Of a DNA stretch of 64,000 nt, positions 46,101 through 55,838 are shown piece by piece (positions within the stretch are counted from its first letter, which is position 1; the number at the start of each line of letters is the position of its first letter). Location of the stretch: NCBI RefSeq assembly GCF_033954835.1, contig NZ_CP121471.1, forward strand, positions 434,001 through 498,000, read 5' to 3'. The position numbers were made by a program, and so were the translations under genes. This DNA is from Thiorhodovibrio frisius. GTDB taxonomy: Bacteria > Pseudomonadota > Gammaproteobacteria > Chromatiales > Chromatiaceae. The notes under the pieces were generated by a model. That model had not been told where the DNA came from. It saw only the letters and a list, made by a program, of their open reading frames with translations, and made no database searches.

Positions 46101-46627
46101 GATTTCCCAACCGCATAGAACAGCCACCCGGTGCCGCCCAGAAAGAGCCCCAGCAAGAGTGGAGTCAAGGTTCCCCAATTCCAGCCGGTTTTAAGGACAG
46201 CCTCGGCTGGGTTTTGCGGGTTGTAATGGACAGTGACGACGGTGCCTGTTGGAAAACGTGATGCCGCTTCTGCTTCTGCGTCACCGCGATCCCTGAAGCG
46301 CCGCCCCACGTTTTCGCCTTCTCCGAGTGAATACAGAGATGAGACGTAGGGCTGACCATTAACGTCATAGGTGTAGTCAATAGACACATAATACTCGATG
46401 GCAAAGTCAGACGTGGCTCCCGAGCCTTTTTGCAAGGAAGATGCAGTATTGATACTGGTCTTCACGACAGAACCATCGACAGAAGACCATGACAAGGTCT
46501 CATTCGCGATAAAGAGGAAATAGATTCCGAAAACACTCGACAACGCTCCTAAGGCACCGAGTCCTAGACCGAAACGGCGAAGTGTCTTGCTGGCCTTCTG
46601 GGCCTGAATCGTCTTGTCATCTGACAT
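46070..46627 (-). CDS. DUF3592 membrane protein
   Basis: A 185-residue protein: N-terminal helix (GLGALGALSSVFGIYFLFI), an extracytoplasmic beta-rich region (IDYTYDVNGQPYVSSLYSLG, TVVTVHYNPQNPAEAVLKTG) and a C-terminal helix (TPLLLGLFLGGTGWLFYAVG). This is the DUF3592 layout; its function is unknown. ATG 46627 follows a GAGG-type site, and a start five codons upstream is also possible. GC is lower than in neighbouring genes. The last residues overlap the remnant of the related gene. Confidence 0.8.
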   Translation of the reverse strand: MSDDKTIQAQKASKTLRRFGLGLGALGALSSVFGIYFLFIANETLSWSSVDGSVVKTSINTASSLQKGSGATSDFAIEYYVSIDYTYDVNGQPYVSSLYSLGEGENVGRRFRDRGDAEAEAASRFPTGTVVTVHYNPQNPAEAVLKTGWNWGTLTPLLLGLFLGGTGWLFYAVGKSAKVPSQSKA

Positions 46628-46747
46628 GGATAAATCCTCCACAATGCTGCTTACTGTGAATCACACGGATTCATTACCCTAGGTTCGCTGCGGCGGTAAT
46701 CGACTTTAATTTGCTGCACGGCGTTCACAAATCAAGCAATTCGGTCC

Positions 46748-48238
46748 TTACCGCCGGCGGCTGCCGCCAAAAAGCGAGCCCAGAGCGCCGCGCACCAGTT
46801 GGCGGCCGAGCTGGCTGCCGACTGAGCGCAGGGTGCTTTTCAGCATGGCTTCCATCGGTGTCTGGCGATTGCTGGAGCGGCTTTTGCTTGCGCGCCTGGT
46901 GGCCGCAGGCGGCGGTGATGGCAGGTCCTGGCGCTGCTCAGCTGCTCTTGCGGCCTGCTCGGCCATGGTCTTGAGGGTTTCATAGGCGGAGACGCGGTCG
47001 ATGGCCTGGTCGTAGACGCCACTGACCAGCGACTGGCGCATCAGTGCGGCGCGCTCATCAGCGCTGATGGGGCCAAGCTGGCTGCCGGGTGGAGCGATCA
47101 ACACGCGCTCGACTGGGGTGGGGATGCCGTCCTCATCAAGCACCGAGACCAGCGCCTCGCCAACGCCGAGCGCGGTGATGGCGCTTTCGGTGTCGATGGC
47201 CGGATTTTGGCGGAAGGTCTGGGCCGCCGCGCGCACGGCTTTTTGATCTCTGGGGGTGAAGGCGCGCAGCGCGTGCTGCACCCGGTTGCCGAGCTGGCCG
47301 AGCACTGTGTCAGGGATGTCCAGCGGGTTTTGGGTGACAAAATACACCCCGACGCCCTTGGAGCGGATCAGCCGCACCACTTGCTCGATGCGCTCGATCA
47401 GCACCTCGGGCGCGTCGTCGAAAAGCAGATGCGCTTCGTCGAAAAAGAGCACAAACTTCGGCTTGTCCGGATCGCCCACTTCCGGCAGTTGCTCGAACAA
47501 CTCCGAGAGCAGCCACAGCAGGAAGCTGGCATAGAGTGTGCGGTTCTGGATGAGGGATTCGGCGGCCAGGATGTTCACCACCCCGCGTCCGTCGATGTCG
47601 GTCTGCATCAGGTCGGACAGGTCCAGCGCTGGCTCGCCGAAGAGCGTCTCGCCGCCGGCCTGCTCGAACCGCAGCAGTCGCCGCAGAATGGCGCCGACCG
47701 ATGCCTGGGACACATGCCCGACCGTGGTGCGCAGCGCGTCGGCCTGCTCGGAGGCGAAGTTCAGGATGGCGCGCAGGTCTTTGAGGTCGAGCAGCAGCAG
47801 GCCATTCTCGTCGGCAATATGAAAGCAAATGTTCAGCACCCCTTCCTGGGTGTCGTTCAGCCCCAGCAGGCGCGCGAGCAACATGGGCCCCATTTCGCTG
47901 ACGGTGGTGCGGGCCGGATGGCCGAGCGCGCCGCCGATGTCCCAGAAACTGACCGGGTTCTTGTCGTAGCGAAAGCCCAGTGACTCGAGGTCTAATTCTT
48001 GAACCCGCTCGGCGACCTTGGCATTCTCGCCGCCGGGCTGGCTGATGCCGGCCAGGTCGCCCTTCACGTCGGCCATGAACACAGGCACGCCGATGCGGCT
48101 GAATTGTTCGGCGAGCAGTTGCAGGGTAACGGTCTTGCCGGTGCCGGTGGCCCCGGCAATCAAGCCATGGCGGTTGGCTTTGTCTGGGCGCAGCCAGATG
48201 ATGTGCTCGCCTTTGCCGATCAACAGGGGTTCGGTCAT
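46748..48238 (-). CDS. HerA-type ATPase (YjgR/DUF853)
   Basis: A 496-residue protein. Walker [19 protein letters not shown] near residue 29, [13 protein letters not shown], Walker [17 protein letters not shown] near 263, and arginine-containing [21 protein letters not shown] basic Ser/Arg-rich linker and a short C-terminal [11 protein letters not shown] match the YjgR family (DUF853). These are FtsK/HerA-like motors without a known partner in most bacteria. It is transcribed alone, convergent with nothing and divergent from the cyclophilin gene about 210 bases away. Length is usual for the family. Confidence 0.93.
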   Translation of the reverse strand: MTEPLLIGKGEHIIWLRPDKANRHGLIAGATGTGKTVTLQLLAEQFSRIGVPVFMADVKGDLAGISQPGGENAKVAERVQELDLESLGFRYDKNPVSFWDIGGALGHPARTTVSEMGPMLLARLLGLNDTQEGVLNICFHIADENGLLLLDLKDLRAILNFASEQADALRTTVGHVSQASVGAILRRLLRFEQAGGETLFGEPALDLSDLMQTDIDGRGVVNILAAESLIQNRTLYASFLLWLLSELFEQLPEVGDPDKPKFVLFFDEAHLLFDDAPEVLIERIEQVVRLIRSKGVGVYFVTQNPLDIPDTVLGQLGNRVQHALRAFTPRDQKAVRAAAQTFRQNPAIDTESAITALGVGEALVSVLDEDGIPTPVERVLIAPPGSQLGPISADERAALMRQSLVSGVYDQAIDRVSAYETLKTMAEQAARAAEQRQDLPSPPPAATRRASKSRSSNRQTPMEAMLKSTLRSVGSQLGRQLVRGALGSLFGGSRRR

Positions 48239-48451
48239 CGCAAAGAACTCCGTGGGTGTGCTGATGTCAGGAAATGATCGGTGGTTCAGTCGCGCGCGTC
48301 CAGCGCTATGGTCTGGTCGTCAAGAAATTGCCAAGCTGCGGCGGCTCCCTGACAATGGTTGCGTTGCGCGGGCGGCTTGGCAATTCTGATGCTGAGGCGC
48401 TATTTTGACTCAAATGACTTCTTTGGATGATATCAGCGAGGAAAAGACTAA

Positions 48452-49036
48452 ATGAAAACAATGGCAAAACGCGCATTGGCGCTCTTTTGTGGTGTTAGCC
48501 TCGCCACTGGTCTGGCCTGGGCCGAAGCCGAGGCGGCAGAAAATCCCAAGGTCGCCATGGATGTCAGTATCGGCGGCGAGCCAGCCGGTACCATCGAGTT
48601 CGAGCTGTTTGCCGATACGGTGCCCAAGACGGCAGAGAACTTCCGCGCGCTCTGCACCGGCGAGAAGGGCGATGATCTCAGCTACGCCGGTAGCCCCTTC
48701 CACCGCATTATTCCAGGCTTCATGATCCAGGGCGGGGACTTCACCCGCGGCAATGGCAGCGGCGGTAAGTCGATCTATGGCCGCAAGTTTGACGATGAGA
48801 ACTTCAAACTCAAGCACACCAAGCCCGGCTTGCTGTCCATGGCCAATTCTGGGCCCGACAGCAACGGCTCGCAGTTTTTCATCACTGTCGCGCCCACACC
48901 CTGGCTGGACGGCAAGCATGTGGTCTTCGGTGAGGTGACCGACGGCATGGATGTGGTCGATAAAATGGAAGCCACCGGTTCGCGCAGCGGTCGCACCAGT
49001 GCGCCCGTGGTGTTGGAAACCTGTCGGGAGCTGTGA
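48452..49036 (+). CDS. Cyclophilin-type peptidyl-prolyl isomerase, exported
   Basis: A 194-residue protein with a signal peptide ([20 protein letters not shown]) and a complete cyclophilin fold: [40 protein letters not shown] with the catalytic Arg, [39 protein letters not shown]. It speeds proline isomerisation during folding in the periplasm, the PpiA role; the sequence itself is closer to eukaryote-like cyclophilins. It stands alone and converges on the slp genes. Confidence 0.93.
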   Translation: MKTMAKRALALFCGVSLATGLAWAEAEAAENPKVAMDVSIGGEPAGTIEFELFADTVPKTAENFRALCTGEKGDDLSYAGSPFHRIIPGFMIQGGDFTRGNGSGGKSIYGRKFDDENFKLKHTKPGLLSMANSGPDSNGSQFFITVAPTPWLDGKHVVFGEVTDGMDVVDKMEATGSRSGRTSAPVVLETCREL

Positions 49037-49043
49037 GCCGGGG

Positions 49044-49610
49044 TTAGAAGCTGATGCCGATGCCGCCGCCGCTCCAGCCGGAGCCGGCGCCGATACTGAT
49101 GCCGATGCGGGGACGGTAGACAGCATTCTGATCGACGCGAGCCGCGCTGGCGCGGGCAAGGCCATGCAGGGTGGCTTCTGTCACTACTGGAATCCTTTCG
49201 CCTGTGCTGCTGCGGGTTTCCATGGCGGCGAGGCGCCCGGAGACGCGCAGCGGCTGGCCCGGGATCAGATCTGCGGTTTCAAAATAGCCTGGGTAGCGCA
49301 CTCTGAAACGTCCGAGTGCCATCACATCGTTGCGTACTTGGCAGGCAGCGTCGAGCGGACGGGCGCTGATGTCGAGTTCGGTCGTGCTGGCGAGATGCCG
49401 GGCATCGATCAGGATGCCGCCCCAGGTGAGATGTTCCCCCAGCCGCACGTCTTCGGGAGGTAACCCCTGCATGGCTGCTGGCGATGGATAGGGGTTGGTA
49501 AGAGTTGACGGGCAATACCCGCCATCGCTGGCACAGCCGCCGAGCATGAGCAAGGCGCAGAAGGCCATCGCGGCCAGGCTTGCAAGATTCAATTGTCTAC
49601 CAGATGCCAT
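49044..49610 (-). CDS. Slp-family outer membrane lipoprotein (second)
   Basis: A 188-residue protein: signal peptide with lipobox (MAFCALLMLGGC), then Slp-type segments DVRLGEHLTWGGILIDARH, TTELDISARPLDAACQVRND, FRVRYPGYFETADLIPGQPL and VSGRL. The tail is Gly/Ser-rich. Slp proteins are starvation- or carbon-induced outer membrane lipoproteins of unclear function. The start at 49610 overlaps the end of the upstream slp by 14 bases, so the two form an operon. Confidence 0.88.
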   Translation of the reverse strand: MASGRQLNLASLAAMAFCALLMLGGCASDGGYCPSTLTNPYPSPAAMQGLPPEDVRLGEHLTWGGILIDARHLASTTELDISARPLDAACQVRNDVMALGRFRVRYPGYFETADLIPGQPLRVSGRLAAMETRSSTGERIPVVTEATLHGLARASAARVDQNAVYRPRIGISIGAGSGWSGGGIGISF

Positions 49611-50241
49611 AACCGAAACCTGGACCGTACCAGAAGGGGCTGCAACACCAGGGACCGTAACCAAAGGGCCCGAAGCCGGGTCCCCACCAGCCGTAGGGGG
49701 AGCCGAATACCACCGGTTCGGGCTCGGGCCAGAGATAAGCTGTTAGAGCAGCCACGATCGGGTAGGGATAGCGGTAGTTGCCGATGTCATGCGGCTCGAC
49801 CGCAAGGATGGGCCCGACCACGGTCAGCAGCCGGTCACTTGGGTAACGCGTGGGATCGATAAAGCCCTGGAATTCGGCGATAAAGCGCCCGGTTGAGGGA
49901 GTGTCGGTGGCGGGGCTGCCGTCTTGTGCAAGACGGCTCGCGAGGACCATGATGTGCGTGGTCTCGGCGTTGTTGGTGACCTCAAGAATGCGCCCGCCCC
50001 AGCGTACCGAGCGTCCGAGATAGGCCGCCGGTGTTTGTTGAACAGCCGTGAGCGCAATCTCGGGCTGCGCCGAGTCACGAATTGCAACCGGAACTGGGCT
50101 AGCGCAGCCGGTGAGGAGCGCGCAGCAGAGGGCAAGCCTGTGCAGTCCCAGCCTGTCGGTGAGCAGGTCGTGCCTGCGGGAGGGCTCGTGCGGGCTGGGA
50201 GAGAAGGGGCTGTTTGGGCGAAATGGCACGGACTTGATCAC
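49597..50241 (-). CDS. Slp-family outer membrane lipoprotein (first)
   Basis: A 214-residue product. LALCCALLTGC is the lipobox, which places the cleaved Cys near residue 46, so translation probably starts downstream of the first ATG (no better ATG is visible). The mature part has PAAYLGRSVRWGGRILEVTN, FIAEFQGFIDPTRYPSDRLL and TVVGPILAVEPHDIGNYRYP, the Slp hallmarks. The C-terminus is rich in Gly, Trp, Tyr and Phe (YGWWGPGFGPFGYGPWCC), common in this family. Tandem slp genes are usual. Confidence 0.88.
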   Translation of the reverse strand: MIKSVPFRPNSPFSPSPHEPSRRHDLLTDRLGLHRLALCCALLTGCASPVPVAIRDSAQPEIALTAVQQTPAAYLGRSVRWGGRILEVTNNAETTHIMVLASRLAQDGSPATDTPSTGRFIAEFQGFIDPTRYPSDRLLTVVGPILAVEPHDIGNYRYPYPIVAALTAYLWPEPEPVVFGSPYGWWGPGFGPFGYGPWCCSPFWYGPGFGYGIW

Positions 50242-50353
50242 GGGTGATTGGCTCTTGCTTCAGTATAGGCATTTACCAGCTGTGGTGCAGGGCTCTAGGT
50301 GGGAGATGTGCCGGGGCTGCGTGGGTTTGCGCGTGAATGACTGATGGGTGCGC

Positions 50354-50704
50354 ATGATAGACGCCTCGGTTGTTAGTGTTCGAAAACCCGATCCGCGCAC
50401 CGCCATGCGCCGACTACTCGCGCAGGCGCGCGAACTGCTCGGTCGCGCCGACCTTGCCAGTATTGAATGTGACGGCGATTGCAGTCACTGCGCCATCAAG
50501 CAGGTTGAAGGATTTGAGCAGATGTTGGCCGACTGGGATTTGCGTCTTGCGCAAGGCGTTCAGCCGACGCTGGGGGATCTCGACGTGCTGGCGCGCTGGG
50601 GCGGCATGTTGGCCGGAGCCCTGGTGCGCGCCGGTGCGCTCAATCCGTCGGATTTGCCCGCCAGAGCGAGTGCGGTCGCTAGCGGCGGCGCGGTCCCCGG
50701 CTGA
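50354..50704 (+). CDS. Hypothetical protein with Cys-rich motif
   Basis: A 116-residue protein, mostly helical, with one cluster CDGDCSHCAIKQ near residue 37 that could bind metal or form disulfides. LARWGGMLAGALVRAGAL is an amphipathic helix. No family is recognised. It lies 50 bases before nif3 on the same strand, and the two may be co-transcribed. GTG 50348 is an alternative start. Confidence 0.65.
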   Translation: MIDASVVSVRKPDPRTAMRRLLAQARELLGRADLASIECDGDCSHCAIKQVEGFEQMLADWDLRLAQGVQPTLGDLDVLARWGGMLAGALVRAGALNPSDLPARASAVASGGAVPG

Positions 50705-50754
50705 TCGGACGGGGTTTTTGCACCTGTGGCTCTGCGGCAAAAAGAGGTTGTGTG

Positions 50755-51507
50755 ATGATTGAGCTGAAAACACTGGTTGATTACTGTGCGGATTGTCTGT
50801 CAATCGCGGATTTTCAAGACTACTGCCCCAACGGACTCCAGGTGGAAGGGGCGAGTCGCGTCGCGCGCATCGTCACCGGGGTGACCGCCAGTCAGGCGCT
50901 GATTGACGCGGCAGCGGCGGATGGGGCAGACGCCCTGCTGGTGCATCACGGGTTTTTTTGGAAAGGCGAGGATCCTTGTCTGGTTGGCATCAAAGGCCGC
51001 CGCATCAAGGCGTTGCATGCGGCTGAGATGTCCCTGCTGGCCTACCACCTGCCGTTGGATGCGCACGCTGAGCTTGGCAACAATCGCTGCCTCGCCGGAC
51101 TGCTTGGTATCGAGCAGCCGGCGCCGGCCTCGGCGAGCGAGCCGCTCCTATGGTGCGGGTACCTGCCAAGCGCGCAGCCCGCGCAGCGTTTGTGCGAGCG
51201 CATCGCCGAGGCGCTTGGGAGGAGTCCACTGCATATTGCGGCATCCGAACGCCCGATTCACAGGTTGGCCTGGTGCACCGGGGGCGGTCAGCGCTACATC
51301 GAACAGGCCGCGACCTTGGGAGTCGATGCCTTTTTAAGCGGCGAGATTTCTGAGTCGACCACGCATCAGGCGCGCGAGTTCGGGGTGGACTATTTTGCCA
51401 TCGGCCATCATGCCTCCGAGCGCGGGGGTATTTGTGCCCTCGGCGAGCATTTGGGCAAGCGTTTTGGCCTTGAGCATCGGTTTATTGATATCAACAACCC
51501 GGCCTGA
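50755..51507 (+). CDS. Nif3-like dinuclear metal protein (YbgI)
   Basis: A 250-residue protein with the metal-site blocks of the Nif3 family: DYCPNGLQVEGASRVARIVT, LLVHHGFFWKGEDPCLVGIK, LLAYHLPLDAHAELGNN and the C-terminal YFAIGHHASERGGICALGEH. It is a conserved cytoplasmic protein annotated as GTP cyclohydrolase 1 type 2, though its activity in bacteria is unsettled. GTG 50752 and ATG 50755 are adjacent starts. The gene precedes petABC by about 490 bases. Confidence 0.93.
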   Translation: MIELKTLVDYCADCLSIADFQDYCPNGLQVEGASRVARIVTGVTASQALIDAAAADGADALLVHHGFFWKGEDPCLVGIKGRRIKALHAAEMSLLAYHLPLDAHAELGNNRCLAGLLGIEQPAPASASEPLLWCGYLPSAQPAQRLCERIAEALGRSPLHIAASERPIHRLAWCTGGGQRYIEQAATLGVDAFLSGEISESTTHQAREFGVDYFAIGHHASERGGICALGEHLGKRFGLEHRFIDINNPA

Positions 51508-51994
51508 GAGGCGGGCTCTCTCGGCCGAGTCGCCTTCATCAGGCGTGGCGGAATACGGGTGGCTGTCCTCTTTCTGTGAGACAGCTGCTTGCATGCTCGA
51601 GGTGGCCGGGACCATGAGCCTTATCGTGCCGAATGCGCAAGGGATAAATCCGATTGGATTCCGCGGGTATTTGCGGAATGTCGTGGCCGGGTTCTTGCCT
51701 TGATGCATTTAATGCTTGGGCAATCGGACCTCGCGGAGCCGACCAAAGCCCCCGGCAGTTGCTTCTAGGCGCTGTTCGGGCTGCTGTAACAGGCCGTGGC
51801 ATCGGGGTTTTAACCCAATGCATGCGTCTAAAGTCTTGTTTGTGTCTTGACCGCAGCGGGCAGGATCGGCCAGAATGCGCGATCTTTTGTGAAGTGCTTC
51901 GCGATATACTTATTTTCCATTTTCTTTTGAAACTGTGCGACCGCCTCCGGTCCGAGGCGTCGTCCGGACGAGCCTACGGGGGTCTTTTGAGCAA
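51508..51994. other. Intergenic before petA
   Basis: No gene is supported. It contains one copy of a 50-base motif (51572-51620) that recurs at 54681 and 58276. The petA promoter must lie in the right part, but no clear -35/-10 pair is visible. Confidence 0.5.
51572..51620 (+). repeat. 50-base intergenic motif, copy 1
   Basis: CTGTGAGACAGCTGCTTGC then GGTGGCCGGGACCATGAGC. The arrangement GTGA-ACAGC, spacer, GG-GCCGGG-C-ATGAGC is shared with the copies at 54681 and 58276. Confidence 0.55.
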
Positions 51995-52588
51995 ATGAGC
52001 GCACAAGGCGTTAATAAGACGCGGCGGCGGGTCCTCGTCGCCGCCACGAGCGTCGTCGGTGCCGTTGGCGCTGGCTTCGTCGCTGTACCCTTCATTGCGT
52101 CGATGAATCCGAGCGCCAAAGCGCGCGCGGCCGGCGCTCCAGTCAAGGCAGACATTACCAAGCTCGAGCCCGGCGCGCTGCTACGGGTCAAGTTCCGCGG
52201 CCAACCCATCTGGGTGGTGTCTCGCACGCCAGAGATGCTTGAGAATCTGCCTAAGAACGACTCTAAGTTGGTCGATCCGCAGTCGACCGTGCCCCAGCAG
52301 CCGGAGTACTGCCAGAATCCAACCCGGTCAATCAAGCCGCAGTATTTTGTCGCTATCGGCATTTGTACCCATCTCGGCTGCTCACCGACCTACCGGCCGG
52401 AGATGGCACCCGATGACCTGGGTGCGGAATGGAAGGGCGGATGGTTCTGTCCCTGCCATGGGTCGAAGTTCGACCTCGCCGGGCGCGTTTTCAAGGGTGT
52501 GCCGGCACCGACCAACTTGGTCATCCCAAAACATACCTATCTGACTGATACCACCATCCTGGTGGGTGAGGATGGAGGACAGGCTTAA
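51995..52588 (+). CDS. petA: Ubiquinol-cytochrome c reductase, Rieske subunit
   Basis: A 197-residue protein. Twin-arginine signal anchor (KTRRRVLVAATSVVGAVGAG), then the Rieske cluster boxes CTHLGC near residue 124 and CPCHGS near 152. It transfers electrons from quinol to cytochrome c1 in the bc1 complex and is anchored on the periplasmic side. ATG 51995 is chosen because it directly precedes the Tat signal. The stop overlaps the petB start by one base (TAATG), giving petABC. In phototrophic relatives the complex serves cyclic electron flow. Confidence 0.97.
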   Translation: MSAQGVNKTRRRVLVAATSVVGAVGAGFVAVPFIASMNPSAKARAAGAPVKADITKLEPGALLRVKFRGQPIWVVSRTPEMLENLPKNDSKLVDPQSTVPQQPEYCQNPTRSIKPQYFVAIGICTHLGCSPTYRPEMAPDDLGAEWKGGWFCPCHGSKFDLAGRVFKGVPAPTNLVIPKHTYLTDTTILVGEDGGQA

Positions 52589-53829
52589 TGAGTGCTGAAC
52601 ACGCGCAACCCACAGGTCTTCTTGGGTGGTTCGACAAGCGCTTCCCGATTCTTAACGTCTGGAACGACCACATGGCGCGCTATTACGCGCCAAAGAACCT
52701 AAACTTCTGGTCTTTTTTCGGTGTGCTGGCCATCACAGTGCTGGTGCTGCAGATCGTCACCGGCATTTGGCTGGCGATGAACTACAAGCCATCGGCCGAA
52801 AACGCCTTTGCGTCGGTCGAGTACATCATGCGTGATGTCGACTGGGGCTGGCTGATCCGCTACATGCACTCCACCGGTGCATCGGCCTTCTTTATCGTCA
52901 TCTACCTGCACATGTTCCGCGGGCTGATGTGGGGTTCCTACCGCAAACCGCGCGAACTGCTGTGGATCATCGGCGTGGTGATCTATCTGGCGATGATGGC
53001 AACCGCCTTCTTTGGCTATCTGCTGCCTTGGGGGCAGATGTCTTACTGGGGCGCGCAAGTCATCGTGAATCTGTTCGCGGCGGTGCCAGAGATCGGCCCC
53101 GATCTCTCCACTTGGGTGCGTGGTGACTTTGTTATCTCGGATGCCACGCTTAACCGTTTCTTTGCCTTCCATTTCCTGATTCCCTTCCTGCTGGTGGCGC
53201 TGGTGTTCATTCACGTTGTCGCGCTGCACCATGTCGGGTCAAACAACCCGGATGGAATCGAAATCAAGGAAAAGAAAGACGAAAACGGCATTCCCCTCGA
53301 CGGGATTCCCTTCCACCCGTATTACACTGTGAAGGATCTGGTCGGCGTGGTGGTGTTCCTGGCGATCTTCTCCACGGTGGTCTTCTTTGCGCCAGACTTT
53401 GGCGGCCTGTTCCTTGAGGCGCCCAACTTCCAGCCTGCGGACCCCTTTAAGACGCCTGCGCACATCGCCCCGGTTTGGTACTTCACCCCCTTCTACGCCA
53501 TGCTGCGCGCGATTCCGCCGATTGGGGGCTCGCAGTTCCCCGGCGTGTTGGTGATGTTCGGGGCAATCGCCATTCTGTTCCTGCTGCCCTGGCTCGATCG
53601 CAGTCCGGTTAAGTCGATCCGCTATAAGGGGCCGATCTCCCGCTTCATGCTCGGTGCCTTAGCGGTGTCTTTCGTGGTGCTGGCGTATCTAGGGCTGCAA
53701 CCTGCCAGTGATATTCATACGCTGATGGCGCAGATATTTACCGCAGTCTATTTCGCGTTCTTTATTCTGATGCCAATTTACAGCAAACTCGATAAGGTCA
53801 AGCCTGTTCCGGAAAGGGTAACCTCATGA
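52588..53829 (+). CDS. petB: Ubiquinol-cytochrome c reductase, cytochrome b
   Basis: A 413-residue membrane protein with eight or so helices. HSTGASAFFIVIYLHMFRGL and FLLVALVFIHVVALHHVGSN carry paired heme b histidines, and PEW-like quinol-site sequence lies in the HPYYTVKDLVG region (helix E junction). LPWGQMSYWGAQVI is the conserved Qo helix segment. It holds both hemes b and both quinone sites. It overlaps petA by one base and petC by four (ATGA). Length and motifs are normal. Confidence 0.97.
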   Translation: MSAEHAQPTGLLGWFDKRFPILNVWNDHMARYYAPKNLNFWSFFGVLAITVLVLQIVTGIWLAMNYKPSAENAFASVEYIMRDVDWGWLIRYMHSTGASAFFIVIYLHMFRGLMWGSYRKPRELLWIIGVVIYLAMMATAFFGYLLPWGQMSYWGAQVIVNLFAAVPEIGPDLSTWVRGDFVISDATLNRFFAFHFLIPFLLVALVFIHVVALHHVGSNNPDGIEIKEKKDENGIPLDGIPFHPYYTVKDLVGVVVFLAIFSTVVFFAPDFGGLFLEAPNFQPADPFKTPAHIAPVWYFTPFYAMLRAIPPIGGSQFPGVLVMFGAIAILFLLPWLDRSPVKSIRYKGPISRFMLGALAVSFVVLAYLGLQPASDIHTLMAQIFTAVYFAFFILMPIYSKLDKVKPVPERVTS

Positions 53830-54560
53830 GAAACAGTCTATTTGCACTCTTCCTTTTGGTCGCTCCCTTTGCCGCCTGGGCTTCCGGCGGGGAAGGGCCA
53901 GAGCTCGAGCACGCCGACATTGATCTAACAGATCAGGCGTCTCTGCAGCGTGGCGCGAAATACTTCGTCAACTACTGCATGGGCTGTCATACGCTCAAGT
54001 ATGCCCGTTATAACCGGGTGGCGGCGGATATCGGCATCACCGAGGCGCAACTTGAAGAGTTCCTGATATTCGGGGACGCGAGGTCTGGCGAATTAATGAC
54101 TAACTCGCTACGTCCTGAAGACGGAGAAAAGTGGTTCGGTACAGCAATTCCAGACCTTACGCTGGTGACACGCTGGCGCAGCCCGGATTGGCTCTTCACC
54201 TACCTCAAGTCCTACTATGTTGACGATTCCCGCCCCTACGGCGTGAATAATCTGGTGTTTCCCGATGTCGGCATGCCCCACGCGCTTGCTGACTTGCAGG
54301 GTGTGCAGGAGGCTGTTCATGCCGATGGTGGGCACGATGGCGGTGGCCACATCACAGGGCTGAAGCTGGTTGAGCCGGGCACACTCACGCCTGAAGAGTA
54401 CGACAACATGGCGCGGGATATCACCAATTTCCTGACCTATGTTGGCGAGCCGATCAAGCTTGAGCGCAGACGCCTTGGGGTTTATGTGCTCCTGTTCCTG
54501 GCCGTACTGGGCTACCTCAGCTACCTGCTGAAAAAAGAGTACTGGAAAGACGTGCATTGA
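53826..54560 (+). CDS. petC: Ubiquinol-cytochrome c reductase, cytochrome c1
   Basis: A 244-residue protein: signal peptide (LFALFLLVAPFAAWASG), heme c attachment CMGCH at residues 51-55, QRGAKYFVNY before it, DLTLVTRWRSPDWLFTYLKS, and a C-terminal anchor (LGVYVLLFLAVLGYLSYLL) ending in KKEYWKDVH. It receives electrons from the Rieske protein and passes them to soluble cytochrome c. The sixth heme ligand is presumably the Met in DVGMPHALADLQG. It is last in petABC. No terminator is evident after it. Confidence 0.97.
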   Translation: MRNSLFALFLLVAPFAAWASGGEGPELEHADIDLTDQASLQRGAKYFVNYCMGCHTLKYARYNRVAADIGITEAQLEEFLIFGDARSGELMTNSLRPEDGEKWFGTAIPDLTLVTRWRSPDWLFTYLKSYYVDDSRPYGVNNLVFPDVGMPHALADLQGVQEAVHADGGHDGGGHITGLKLVEPGTLTPEEYDNMARDITNFLTYVGEPIKLERRRLGVYVLLFLAVLGYLSYLLKKEYWKDVH

Positions 54561-54892
54561 GTGAGTGCCATGTCAGATCAAGGCTGGGGAGGATCTGCCT
54601 GAGTGCGGGTTGCAGGGTTTATTCGTGCAGACTGGTTCTCTAAACAGGTGGGATCACGCCAAATGTCTGGTCTGATCGATTAGCGTGAAACAGCCGCTCA
54701 ATTTTCCGGGTGGCCGGGGCCATGAGCGTTAATCCAGTCTTGGTCGCAATTGTGGTTTCTGTCTCGGCCGATGGCCGGGACAGAACCAAAGCGCAGTAAT
54801 CCAGGTCGGGTATTTTCGCCCGGCCTATCCGTCAGTTGTCCGCCGCAGTGGTCCCGCTAGACGGCGCGCGGCCTCGATGAGGAAATTCCGCG
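54561..54892. other. Intergenic between petC and sspA
   Basis: No gene is seen in these 332 bases. A copy of the 50-base motif lies at 54681-54730, followed by a possible hairpin around 54763-54787 (TGTCTCGGCCGATGGCCGGG and GACA). GAGG at 54879-54882 is the likely sspA ribosome site. Confidence 0.5.
54681..54730 (+). repeat. 50-base intergenic motif, copy 2
   Basis: TTAGCGTGAAACAGC then GGTGGCCGGGGCCATGAGCG. The first part matches copy 3 (TTAACGTGAAACAGC) almost exactly. Confidence 0.6.
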
Positions 54893-55522
54893 GTGGTCTC
54901 ACCTCGACGTTCGGTAATGACGCTGTTTTCAGCGAATACCTGCCCGTATTGCCATCGCGTGCGGATGGTGCTGGCTGAAAAAAAAATGACTGTCGACATT
55001 GTTGATGTCGACCTTTCCGCCCTCCCCGAAGAAGTCATCGACGCAAACCCTTATGCGGCGGTGCCGACGCTGGTTGATCGTGAACTGCGGCTTTACGAGT
55101 CGCGGATCATCATGGAATACCTCGACGAGCGTTTTCCGCATCCGCCGCTCATGCCCATCGATCCGGTGGCGCGGGCCAATACCCGCGTCTATATGTACCG
55201 GGTGGATCGGGACTGGTCGGCGCTGATGGATCGCATTATCAAAGGCTCCGAGGCTGAAGCCAAGGTAGCCCGCAAGCAATTGCGCGAAAGCCTGGTGACT
55301 ACTTCGCCGGTATTCGGCGCCCATCGATTCTTTATGAGCGACGAGCTTTCCCTGGTGGACTGCTGTATTGGGCCGCTGTTATGGCGGCTGCCGGTTGTGG
55401 GCGTTGAATTGCCTGCGGCTGCCTCTGCCGCCAAGGAATACGCGCGCCGTCTCTTTGACTGTCCTTCGTTTCAAGAGAGTCTGACCGAAGCCGAGCGCGA
55501 CATGGTTTCAGATATGTGTTGA
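54893..55522 (+). CDS. sspA: Stringent starvation protein A
   Basis: A 209-residue GST-fold protein: RRSVMTLFSANTCPYCHRVR, VDLSALPEEVIDANPYAAVP, LYESRIIMEYLDERFPHPPL and a helical C-terminal domain. SspA binds RNA polymerase and supports stress and acid survival gene expression. The GTG at 54893 is preferred because the E. coli protein also has residues before the RSVMTLFS block; the ATG at 54917 would remove them. The CPYC pair resembles a glutaredoxin site that E. coli SspA lacks. sspB follows. Confidence 0.95.
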   Translation: MVSPRRSVMTLFSANTCPYCHRVRMVLAEKKMTVDIVDVDLSALPEEVIDANPYAAVPTLVDRELRLYESRIIMEYLDERFPHPPLMPIDPVARANTRVYMYRVDRDWSALMDRIIKGSEAEAKVARKQLRESLVTTSPVFGAHRFFMSDELSLVDCCIGPLLWRLPVVGVELPAAASAAKEYARRLFDCPSFQESLTEAERDMVSDMC

Positions 55523-55838
55523 CAATTTTGTCTGTTTGGGGTATCGCTGGCGCAAATGCGTTGTCTGTTTCGGGCTGCTTCCCGATCCGAAACAAGCCGA
55601 AAGTCGATATGCGCTGTGTATAGATGCGCTTAGAGGGTGACGAATCGTTCCAAAATGCGCCAGCCTTCACTTTTCGGCAGAAGGTTTGCGCCAGAACTTG
55701 TGCGCCAGAAGTCCATAGATGGCCACGATTGTTTAACGTCCGCCGTGCCGAATAAAAATATTGTTCTGGTGATTCCAAAAGGCCAATTTTGGTTGCCTTG
55801 CTTGAGTGTTAGGGCCAGGGAGGCATCGGAGAAATAAC

